A program made the position numbers and the translations under genes. The notes under the pieces were generated by a model. That model was not told the origin of the DNA and ran no database searches. It worked only from the letters and a program-made list of their open reading frames with translations. A stretch of DNA of 64,000 nt from Misgurnus anguillicaudatus (lineage: Eukaryota > Chordata > Actinopteri > Cypriniformes > Cobitidae): contig NC_073342.2 of assembly GCF_027580225.2 (NCBI RefSeq), positions 17,849,501 to 17,913,500 on the forward strand, written 5' to 3'. Of the stretch, positions 1-11,319 are shown piece after piece; within the stretch, counting starts at the first letter, position 1; each line of letters starts with the position of its first letter.

Positions 1-711
1 CCCTCAATAGTGCACACACGAGTGAGACGCAAACAAGCGAACGTAAAATCTTTCATATAAACAAAATTATCTCCAAAGTATTCTTTTTCTAATAAAAACA
101 TTTGTTTATGTCTTAAGTGTATGTATAGATTACAGTCAGAAACCAGTCTCTGCTTATTTAAAGAGACAGTAACCTCAATTAACCTACTTTAGTATGTGTC
201 ATTAATGTTAATCAAACAACCCAAGACAAAGAAAAAAAATCACTTCTGTAGCTCTAAAAATAATAATATATTTAATTTATATAATAAAGACAGTGTTATG
301 ACTCATTTAATTCGATTTCTGTACCTAATGCTAATGTAAGCCCTTATTAATGTGCAACTTTGTTTTTTTTATAAATGTTTGCAATTTCCCACCCCCTTTT
401 TGCTGATCTGAAAAATAATCCGATCCGTGCCTCAAAAACTGTAATGTGATCCGAACCGTGAGTTTTGTGATCCGTCACACACCCCTTGTAAAGGTAGTAC
501 ACGGTGATAGCGATAAATGCATTTGTACTAATAATTGGCATAGTAATTTATTTCAGTGTTTCGGTTTCGTTTTTTCGACCTTGGATTCCTCGTTTTCGGT
601 TTCGGACAAGAATTTTCATTTCAGTGCATCCCTACTAGCCATGATTAATAATTACTAATGTTTCCTGTAACTTGTAAATCATTTTAAATTATTGATATTT
701 ACACTTAAAAT
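1..711. other. Gene-free AT-rich sequence with a decayed transposon end
   Basis: Nothing coding. About 385-636 looks like a decayed DNA-transposon remnant: it repeats gatccg-type words and ends in cagtgcatcccta, the terminal motif shared by the hAT elements listed here. Confidence 0.4.
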
Positions 712-1108
712 TAGGGATGCACCGATATGGAACATTTGGCCGATGCCGATAACCGATAACTCTTTAAATTTGGGGGCCGATAACCGATATCTATAGGCCG
801 ATAAATATTCATATTATTTTCACAATGAAAAACTCGCAGACCACGGACATCTTGTCTTTGCGCTAGACTAGCATACTCTTCTTAAGCCCGCAACACGTAT
901 CATCTTCGTGCTATGTCACAAAAAGCACCAATCAAAAGTCCACATGGCCAGCAATGAGCAAGTGAAGTTCAACAAACCAAAATAATTCATAATTTATCGG
1001 CTTTCATTTATCGGCCTAATTTTGCTATTAGACCGATAACCGATAATATTAAAAATAAGCAGTTATCGGCCGATAACGATATGTCGGCCGATATATCGTG
1101 CATCCCTA
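712..1108. mobile_element. hAT-type MITE, copy 1
   Basis: Ends TAGGGATGCACCGATAT and, inverted, ATATCGTGCATCCCTA. Perfect 8-bp target duplication CTTAAAAT at 704-711 and 1109-1116, diagnostic of hAT transposition. Many internal GATAACCGATA words. No coding capacity. Confidence 0.93.
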
Positions 1109-1116
1109 CTTAAAAT

Positions 1117-3714
1117 TATACTAGATGTAGCAGAAATCACTATACACATTTAATTACAGTAGTATCGGGCAAGTATCAGTATCAGCTGATATTCGGAATT
1201 CTGTTATAGGAATCGGATCGGAAATGGAAAAGTGTTATTTTTGCCTTATTTCATTTCAAAAGCCGAATTCACTCAGATATACGTCACCATGGGGAAAATA
1301 GAACAACGCTACTTCCGTTTCATGGCGACTTTAATAAAACGTTTTTATTTTCTAACTTAACAGTTACCCTTTTTCTTATTTCTTTACGTTGGCGTTTCAT
1401 TAAATTCCCCAAATTTCTCCAGCTGGGGATTAGGAAAGTAGTATCATATTACAGAACACAAGACTTTGTGTTCGAATTAATTTTAAATAAGTTCTTGAAG
1501 GGAAAGTTTTATCTTAATGTATCACCCCAAACACGTTCATGGTCAAATTTTTCTCACATTCTGTTAAAACACAACCTTGGATGAGCCATGTTGTTCATCA
1601 TTAACTACAGCATAGCAAAAATACAAAAACTTCCTGTAGTAACTCTTTTCTAATCTAAACATCCTGGATTAAATGAAGGAGAACGGCTTCAACACCAGTT
1701 CCTATCTGGCTTACTGTAACAGACACTCAGTTCAAAGTCTCTGACAGTATTTAAAATATAAAGTAAATATGAATTAGTATTTCAAAAGTTGTTTAACATT
1801 GCCATATCAACACTCTATACGCCTGACTTGCTTTTGGTGAGATACCTTAGAGACTATTGACAAAACTTGTCACATGTTAAAGTAATGCAAACAAATGTCT
1901 CAATACATGCAATACTCAACACATAAAAATTCTCAATACATCCCAGTTGTATTTTTGTACTTTGCTTTGTAATTTTGCAATTCAGGGAGTCTTCATACAG
2001 TATTCATCATTCTGTCTAGTACAAATACAGTCTGAACAGACATTGCCTAAACTGTGTTTCTTAATTCCCAGGCTGGTGTGGTCTTTTTTTCAGACAGACA
2101 GGCTTGTCTTGTTTAATATTGTCTCATGCTCAGACTCATCTGAGATTTTTTATAACAGGACGCCGCCTCCAGCTGTATCTTGGTGCACCAACAAAATGTC
2201 TTTGGGATTTATTTATACTACACAATCTAATAGAAAATCCTTTCTCAAGACAAGAGGGAAATTTAACATAATCCTAAGATCAAGAAGTTAAAATGAGCAT
2301 GTTATTATGTCTGTGGAGTGTGAGATGTAACATGTAGATGTTGTCAAGCCTCTTTATAAATACAGTGTAGATGTCCATGCAATCACTTTTAGAGATACAG
2401 CAAAGAAAAAAATGCTTTGATTGGGCTGAACCTTGATAATTCAAGGTTTCACTGTTTACAGGTTTCTCTATTGAGTTTCGCAAATATAGGGAATCAAAGT
2501 AAACAAGGTCTCATTGCTGTGAGTAATGTCAGACATGTGATATGTGTGATGCCAGGAATCACAGAGATAGCAGAAGAGGTGCTAAGTCACCTGGTAACTC
2601 TTTACTCCTGGGTTGCAGTTGAAAGGGAGTTACCAAATCTCCCACTGTTCAACAACACTGCCTTACTGGTAAGGAATTCACTTCTTGTTTTTAGTCTCAA
2701 ATGTAATGGCGTAAATATACTAAATACTTATTATTATCTGGTTTTCATATATGCAAGACTGGTCTTCCACCAAAATCCATACATTTTCTAGGGCTTTTTT
2801 CACGTATATCTTTTGGAATGCTTCTGGAATTTCTGAACTCGATCTGTTGTTTCCCATTTTCACAAACCTGTATCCAATTTTTATAGTTTACTGAGGTGTT
2901 AGGTTTCCAGTTAAAATGTGCAGGATTCTGGCTTTGCGCCTGCTTGAAACACACCACACATATGGAGAAAAGCAGTTGCCGTGTGTGGAAATATTCCACA
3001 TGTGGAGAAATAAAAAATGTAAACCGCCAGCAGCGTTGCATGGTCGTTTCATTATTTGTAAGGAAACATTTATATTTCAGACGTTACAAACTACGCCATA
3101 CACAAGGCTGACCTCTGACCCAATGTTACAATTTTTTATGCATAAGCAAAGGTCCGTGTGCAGTGCAAGTGCCGCAGATTTCGGCATCAAAACATGTACT
3201 TGGTACGTAAGTTGCGCATGCGTATACAGGGGAATGAAGTATGTACAGTAAACAACGAGATGCATTGCATTTTGTTGCAATGTGCATGCATCAATTGTCT
3301 GTGTACACATACAAATTATTACAATGTCTGTGTACACATACAAATTACGAAAATATTATATTTAAAAGCATATTATAATTTAAAGGCTTTATTTTACCTG
3401 GCATTTGAAAATAACACATTTTAGTGTTGCAATGGCAATACTGTAACACCATGAAACGGTGGTATTTTTGCTAATGGTTGTCATACCGCCAGAATCTTAT
3501 ACCGGCCCATACTTTGTACAAATATCTATATCTATCTTATACTGTGCTCATGCTTGTACTCGGAAAAAAACAAACCATGCTCTGGTCTTTAGAAGACATT
3601 TAATAACAGTATGGATTTGTTTTTGATGGATCCATGTGGGTTTTGGAGCTTTAAAAATGGGGCACTATCCAATGTCAATACAGTATAAAGCTGAAAAGAG
3701 CCAAGATTTTGTTT
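1117..3714. other. Gene-free intergenic stretch
   Basis: No exon-like or RNA-like signal recognised. About 1160-1240 carries fragments (gatattcgg, ggaatcggatcgg) of another hAT-like element. The remaining open frames are short and lack family resemblance. Confidence 0.4.
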
Positions 3715-4092
3715 AAAGGTGCAGTGCGTAAATCTTAGCGGCATCTAGTGGTGAGGTTGTGAATTGCAACCAACAGCTCAGTCCACTGCTCACCCCTGGC
3801 TTTTGAAACACATAGAGAAGCTACGGTAGCCACCACCGGACAAACAGGTCATCATCTGAGACAACTTATTAAAAAAAATTGTCCATTAAGGGCTTCTGTA
3901 GAAACATGGCGGCCCAAAATGGCGACTTCCATGTAAGGGGACCCTCTGTAGGTAAAAACATCTCATTCTAAGGTAATATACTCATAACGGTTCATTATGA
4001 AATGTCTTAATACACCTTTGATAATATAGTTTTGTATATTATATTGCATTTCTGTCAAGAGATCCTTCTAAAAATTACACACTGCACCTTTA
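3715..4092. repeat. Dispersed GGTGCAGTG family repeat, copy A
   Basis: Starts AAAGGTGCAGTGCGTAA and ends ACACTGCACCTTTAA, so it has short inverted termini. Contains a strongly conserved core (tctagtggtgaggtt, acatggcggccc). Same family at 29926-30313 (opposite orientation), 36683-38785 (interrupted) and, diverged, 44665-45030. Confidence 0.85.
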
Positions 4093-5436
4093 ATGTAACT
4101 CCAACTGTGTTTGGCAAAATGGTGAAAGTCATACATACCTAGGATGGGTGAACTATTGCTTTAATCTTATCTTCACCAGACTGATTTAATGGCTCCAGAA
4201 AGTTATTTAGTTGGTCAGATAAGAGTGCTTGACTTCTACAGTGGCTCAAGAATCTTAAACCTGTTGGTGTTTAATCAATTGTAGGACATTGAACAGTTGG
4301 ATAAGTGATAAGTACCCTGCTGAACTAGTTTATACCAGTAACGTTATATATTTCCAGGCTTGTTAAGGCAGGTTGGTGTTCTGGTTTAGAGAAGCTTCAG
4401 TAGGTGACCAGCATGATTAATTAAACTTTTCTTTAAAACCAGTTGACCAGATTATTTGATGTTTTCAGCCAGGTAACACACGCATGATTAACCATGATTG
4501 TTAATTTTACTTGAATTCAAGATTTGTTGTGAATTAGGTCATGAAACTAAAAAAAAAAGACTTGTTTGGTGGGACTTATAAATAATACAGGCGTGTCTTC
4601 TTGCCACCTTATAATGAGCGAAAAGGTACAGAAAACTTCATTATTATGTTCAAATAAAGATGTATTATAGATATTATGGCATACACGCCCTTATCTTCCC
4701 TTCGAAATAGCTGGGTGTGTGCAAAGAGCTTGCGGTTGTACTGAATTTTCAATTTTTACTGGTATTAAAAAGCATGTTATCTTCTAATGAACAGCACCAG
4801 GCTGTGCTCATCTCTTCTTGTAATTTAACTGAAGGCTTATATTCATGTTCTTATCAGACCTGATTATACAGTAGTCTTGCTGTACATTTGAATCAGGCAG
4901 TGGAGTCAACACCCTCTCTTGTGGTATCAAGCTAAATTAAGCCGAATAATGAACGGCATTGTAGCGCATGCACCCTTTCAGCTTTCACAATGTGCTTTTG
5001 TGACCCAACACCCGATCGGCATGTGCCTGTTTGCCCACTTATACAGTAGTTGGATAAGAAATTTCTTCTTTTCATAATTTGGTTTAATATGCATAATATA
5101 TAATATAATTATATTGTATGATTTTATCTAATGTTCGTAGGAGCTTGTTGTTTTGAATTTTATAATGAAATTTGATTGGCGTTTGCCTGTGCAAAAGTTG
5201 CATGTTAAAAATGCCGTTTTCTTCAATCCAACACTGGGTCAAAAATTGACCGAGAAAATGTTTAGATGTGACCCAACCATGCATTTTGGGTTAAAACAAC
5301 CCAGCATTTTGGGTTAATACAGCTCAGCATATTGATTGTGTTTGTCCCTTTTTGATCCACCGCTGGGTTGAAAATAACGCAGCATTTTTTAAAGTGTCAC
5401 CATCTTGCTAGAGGGTTACCAGGTGTACAATATATT
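4093..5436. other. Gene-free stretch with a GGGTTAAAACAACCCAGC minirepeat
   Basis: No gene seen. At about 5220-5390 the words CAACCCAGCATTTTGGGTTA recur in both orientations, a low-copy cypriniform-style repeat. Confidence 0.45.
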
Positions 5437-5502
5437 GGAGCTTTTCCATTGCTTAGTACCCCACGGTTTGGTTTAGGTCGGCTTACTTACGTAAGCTTTT
5501 CC

Positions 5503-5782
5503 CATAGATATGTATAAAGGCTAGATGTCCCGCCTGCGCTGCTGGCCAATTGAGTGGAACGTCCGCATTTGGCGGCCATCTTACAACAGAGCGCTCGCTT
5601 ACTCGTAGCATTGAGTTTAATGGTGCATTAAAAAATGAAGCAAATTATGGTCATTTAAAAGTACCTGCACCACTAAACTTAATGCTACGAATGAGCGAGC
5701 GAGCTCCCCGTGGTAAGATGGCCACCAGGTGAAGAGGTTAGAGACTCCGCCGTAACACATCTAGCCTTTATACATATCTATG
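5503..5782. mobile_element. hAT-type MITE, first nested copy
   Basis: Termini CATAGATATGTATAAAGG and its inverse; perfect 8-bp duplication GCTTTTCC at 5495-5502 and 5783-5790. Almost wholly palindromic. Confidence 0.93.
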
Positions 5783-5851
5783 GCTTTTCCACTAGGTGAA
5801 GTATGTAGTACTCTATACTTTTTTAGTACCACCTCGGTCGGGGTTCCAAGC

Positions 5852-6332
5852 CATAGATATGTATATAAAGGCTAGATGGCTCAAGGCGGAGTCCCTAACG
5901 GCATCACCTGGCGGCCATCTTACGACAGGGCGCTCGCTCACTCGTAGCATTGAGTTTAATGGTGCAGGTACTTTTAAATGACCATAACTTGCTCAATTTT
6001 CTACCGATTTTCAAACGGTTTTGGTTTTTACAAACGTTATTAACGTGGCTATAATTCTGGATGCTTTAACATGTTTCATGAATTTATTTTTTATTTTTAG
6101 TATAGGTATGCAGTGTCATAGGTACATCTTTGACGTTTATAACAAACCAAACCGTTTGAAAATCGGTAAAAAATTAAGCAAGTTATGGTCATTTAAAAGT
6201 ACCTGCATCATTAAAACTCAATGCTACGAGTGAGCGAGCGCCCTGTCGTAAGATGGCCGCCAAAATGCGGACGTTGCACTCAATTGGCCAGCAGCGCGGA
6301 CGAGCCATCTAGCCTTTATATACATATCTATG
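5852..6332. mobile_element. hAT-type MITE, second nested copy
   Basis: Same termini as the 5503 element; perfect duplication TTCCAAGC at 5844-5851 and 6333-6340. Longer by about 200 bp of central sequence with matching arms (AAACGGTTTTGG / CCAAACCGTTTG). Confidence 0.93.
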
Positions 6333-6962
6333 TTCCAAGCAACCTGAGCTGATACCGAAACGTGAGGCGAATACACTGTAGATCACGGATTGGTCTGAGA
6401 GAATCGTTACTACCAGCGTCATCGCTATAATGTAAACGATTAGCTTTACCCTCGTGCTAGCTTGCGCTGTCTCGAGCAAACATGTTGTCACCTGTGCTCT
6501 GCTATAAGTTCCCAAACTCGGTTTGAGCGATGAAAACATCCACAGGTTGAGAATCAGGAACACCATAACAGTTTTTTTCCAAACTTGCAGTTTGTGGCGG
6601 CACATTCGCGACGTGCACGTCTGCATATATGCTTATTAAATCCAACTTCAATGAGGCGGAGCGCGTCAACTGGGTGTTTGTACAGAAACTGTCATGTGAG
6701 ACAGAGGTAGTGATAAACGCGATGTGCAAACATCTGTTTGTGGTGGTCAATTTTAATTTTGTTAAATAAATGAATGTATGGAATGTACAACGACGCTCTC
6801 ACTTGTATGATGTCTCAGCAGTGGATAGCGCAAATATAACGACACGCCTATAATTCGAAGTGTTACTAAACTCGATGGAAAAGCTAACCAAGCCAAAGTG
6901 ATTTGAGCTGACCCGACTTGACCCAAACCAAACCGTGGGGTACTATGCAATTGAAAAGCGCC

Positions 6963-7856
6963 ATAAGATGGTGTAGTTTTTAGATGGTTATGGTCCCACC
7001 TTTAATTTAAGTCTATGGGATTCTTTCAATTGTTAATTCGTATGCTGTTCCAAAAACAAATATTTGTTCATTTGTAATTAAATAAGGATGCTTTCTGTAT
7101 CGCTCACCAGTAAATATTCACAAAGGGCTTTCAATAAATTAGATCCATCCCTGTGTGTTTATTTGTGTGTGGTTATGTGTGTGTGTTCAAGGCTGAATAT
7201 ATAATAAATGTTTTACACGTGCCACAAGCCATGACAATAGAGTGAAATTCGACTCTGGGAGGCTTAATTATTCTCAGGTTTCCCATCACCATTGAGTCGT
7301 GCTGCCTTATACATCAATGCAGGGTTAATGTTTTGTAAAATACTAGCTTTTGATATAGAGAGCATTTTTATCTAATAGCATCAGATACTGTAGTTTGCAT
7401 GCTTTAGCTAAATGGTAGAGCATTGCATACTCAAGATGTATAATGCACTTTAAATAAAAACATCTTAAAGATGCATGAATGTTATGTAATGAATCAAACA
7501 TGTAGATCTGTGTTGTTTCAAAGTGGCATTTTCTAAATACAGCTTACACATATAGAGACTATGACTTACATATGCACGTGTTTCAAACCCAAGGGCATAT
7601 ATGATGTCAAGTTACATTATCATCTGTGTATGCATCATTACAAGAAGGTCGCGGATACAGTACAGTACACAAGGCTGCTACTTGTCAGTAAATACGAATT
7701 GAAGTATTTGTTTTCAAAAGTGTTGCAAGATATCTCCCGTAAATTTTCCTACTCCACCCTAAATTTCGAAATTCGTCTCATCGTCTCACTTTCCCAACAA
7801 CTGGAAGTGCGACTTTTTCTCATTATGTTGCATAATTATACTGACACATTTTGCAG
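6963..7856. other. Sequence upstream of exon 1
   Basis: AT-rich, with no CpG-rich promoter seen. A SINE-like fragment (tggtagagcattgcatactc) lies near 7411-7431. The end is the polypyrimidine tract and acceptor of exon 1. Confidence 0.4.
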
Positions 7857-7963
7857 GTCACCGTGAATCAACCGGCAGATGCAGTAGACGTCTGGCGCCA
7901 TGGCTTCAGATGCAAGTCACATGTTAGAAGCAGCTTTGGAACAAATGGACGACATCATTGCTG
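7857..7963 (+). CDS. ppfibp2: ppfibp2 exon 1: 43 nt of 5' UTR and start codon
   Basis: The acceptor ttttgcag precedes 7857 and the donor GTAAGA follows 7963. The ATG at 7900 sits in a strong context (GCCATGG) and opens MASDASHMLEAALEQMDDII, nearly identical to the liprin-beta N-terminus. The exon ends one base into a codon. A 3' splice site upstream means at least one non-coding exon lies further 5'; I could not find it or its promoter. Confidence 0.95.
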
Positions 7964-10900
7964 GTAAGAATGAGAATATTTATATTTTCATTAAATACAA
8001 TCTTAAAACCTCTCTTTGAACTTATCATAATAATCATGTGAATATCAAAACAATGCTACTGTGCATGCAGGAACACAAACCGGATATTTCAAACTAGCAG
8101 TTTTAGTTTTTGCAAAAAATGGGTTGGGAAAATGCGATCTTCCTGTCTGTTCCCGATTATCCGTTCTTCCGGATGTGGTCAGATAAGGATCTGCTCCTAT
8201 ACAGTGTTTTCATAACTTATCTTTTGATCTGTTCACGCAATTCCGTGTTGGATATATAAAAAGCGGGAGACTAAAATAAAGCTTTGAAAAGTTTGAATAT
8301 AACTTCACAGATTAAGCAATTTGTTAGAAAAACGCTGTGTACTGTTATTTATTATCATTTATCCATCTCAGTGTAATAATATGAATATATTTAAAATGTT
8401 GCAATGTAGAATGTTGCACAGTGTTAAAATTCACAAAGCAGATTATTAACAGGCAGTTTGGTGGGGTTTGGAAAAGAGAGGATGTGGGGGCTGTGTAGCC
8501 CCTTAAGCAAGCTCAGCGATTGCCAACATGATTTAACTAATAGAGGATAAATGTTTAATGTGAGCTGCCAGCAAATTAAGGTTTGGGGGGACGTTTGCCA
8601 TCTAAGATAGACAGCATGAAGAGGCAGTGTGCTTGGGTAATCTGTCAGTGACTTTTGGTTTGACAAAATATCTTGAGTATTTATTTAACATGAGTTTTAA
8701 TAACCAGTTACATAACCTGAGGTTGTATTACTGTAAGACTTTTGAAATATTTAAAACATAAACTTTACTGGGTATTGAAGAAATAGTTTTTGTCATTGTT
8801 TACTCACCCTCAAGATGTTACAAACCTGTATACATTTCTTTGTTCAAAAATTAAAATACAATACAAAAAAGTGGATAACCAAACAGATCTGGGGCAACAT
8901 TTGCTTCCATAGTACTGTATTATTGTTTTCAATAGAAGTCAATGGTGCCCCAGATCTGCTTGGTTATAAACATTCTTACTTTGTATTCACCAGAACAAAG
9001 AAATTTGGAACAAATTAAAGGCAAGTAGATAATGGCAGATTTTTATTTTGTCTGTCTATTGGTTTTAAGTTTCAGAGAGTAGATCTGTTTTGTGAAAGTG
9101 TTTAATATATTGAAGGATTAGTAAGAGCTTCTCAAGGTTCTCCAAATGCTTCCACCTGCTGGTGACTATTGTAACCTTTCATTTAGCACTTGTTTATTCT
9201 GTTTATAGGTATTAAGTTCAGCCATATTAGCGTTGTTAACTGTTAAAACAATAATGCTCATTTAATGCATTCTTTAATAATATGTATTCATTATGAGTAA
9301 ACAGAATTGTTGCCTGTTTAATAAGTTGAAAGTCCATTCGCTTCAAAGCTTTTCCAGCACATTTCTCCGCAACAAGGATTTGGAACTATCCATCTCTGTA
9401 GCACCAACAGTGTGGGATGAGTTAAGCTCTGAAGTTTGGTACTTAAACTAAACCCTGCCATGATATTAAGTAGTGCTCAGCCGTGTTTATTGCGAGGTCT
9501 CTTTCACGCACGTTACAAGATATGTGCCAAATATTTTTTATATGATTATTATCTGTGTTATCATCAATAACTCTGAATATATGACCCTGGACCACAAAAT
9601 CAGTCATAAGGATACATTTTTTGAAATTGAGATTTATACAAAGCTGAATAAATAAGCTCTCCATTGATGTATTGTTTTTTAGGACAATATTTTGCCGAGA
9701 TACTATTTAAAAATATGTAATCTGAAGGAGCACACATTTGTCCAAATGAAGTTCTTAGCAACTGCATCCCGTCACAAAAATTTTATATATTTATGGTACA
9801 GTAGGAAATTTATAAAATATCTTCATTGAACATGATCTTTACTTAATATTCTAATGATTTTCGGCATTTTTCGCTTTGTTACAAATACCTCATGCTACTT
9901 AATGTTTTTGGTCACATATATAACAGAAATATGTTGTTTTGTTATTGGGATGGCACAGTTAGGAAATTCCCTTAGGGCATCGTTCCGTAACAGGCACAGC
10001 CGAAACTTCTTCATTAAAGGAACAAGTGAGGTCATTACAAGCCAACCAAGAAACTTGCGCCTGAATGCACAATTTGTGAAGCTATGTACAGTTATTATCA
10101 TTCCAGATCCATGACTAGCAGCACTTTTTTTATGTTGGATTCCAACCAATTTAGTTCACTTACATTATGTTGTTAATGCTAAAGTGTATAATTTTTTCTA
10201 TGTTAAAATACTTCCATTACTTAATGCATTCATACTTTGAAATCCCCAAAAAGTGCAAACCATTGCTCTGTTTGTTTATAAGTCATCCGTGGGGACTGAA
10301 ATGACCCTCTTCTTACAGTATTTACAATAATATATAATGACATCGTTTTGTGCCATTTACAATTATGGAAAATATACAAAGTTCAGGAGATTGCAAAAGA
10401 CAAAAACTGACACCAAGGCCCTTATCCAGTGTCAACTGTCTTGCTGTCTCAGAAGTGTTGATTTTGGCGTAAACTAATAAAACAATGTCATCAGATAGTG
10501 TTATAGTACGGTAGTGTTATAGTATCCTAATGGTTACCAGATGTCCTGGTGCTTTCTGTAAGTGTGTTGCTTTTCATTGTGCACTATGCAGATGTTGGAT
10601 GTGTTGTAGTGCTGGCTGATGGAGGCGACACGTGGCTGCAATAGTGAGGGTGATGACTAATATGATATGATGATGTACGACATGGCGTGATGGTCCATCT
10701 CCTCCACTCTTCTTCTCTTTTAGTTTCGCCTCTTAAAGCACTATAGGGTCTCAGCTTCAGACTTGATGCAACTTTTTTGATTTAGTAAGCATTAATTAGA
10801 TTTTCTTGCTTTACGGATATTTCAGCAAGAGTATCAGTATACAGGTGTTACTTCGAACTCGCATCTCCCACACATGCATCACTAGGCCTTATCCCGACTC

Positions 10901-11239
10901 CTCTACCTTATATTTAGCTCATTTTGCTCTTTTTGCTGGCTCCAAGGTTGCAGTTGAGTACAGTAATGGACTATATGATCTGGGTTCCCCCGTGAGCGTC
11001 GGGCCGCTACAGATTCTGCAGTTAGCCGAGGAGCTGCGTTTGGCTTTGGAGCTGCAGATCGGAGAGGAGGACCGTACCTCGCTGCGCTCCCAGCTGCCCT
11101 GCACCACTGCACAGATCCTGATAAACTGGTTGGAGAAAGGCTCGGTAAGCAGCGTTTCGAGCAAAATAGAGGGCTGCCTAATGATTAGTCGCGACTAATT
11201 GCTTGCAGAATAAAGTTTTTATTTACACAATATATGTGA

Positions 11240-11319
<80 letters not shown>

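Larger units (their letters stand above)
5437..6962. mobile_element. Inverted-repeat DNA element hosting two inserted MITEs
   Basis: Left end GGAGCTTTTCCATTGC, then GTACCCCACGGTTTGGTTTA; right end carries the same words inverted (AAACCAAACCGTGGGGTAC, TTGAAAAGCGCC). Terminal repeats are about 45 bp. No intact transposase. Two copies of another MITE sit in its left half. Confidence 0.85.

Noticed and set aside
6309..6750. Minus-strand frames of 82-105 codons as genes
   Set aside because: They lie within an inverted-repeat element and show no recognisable domain or splice context.
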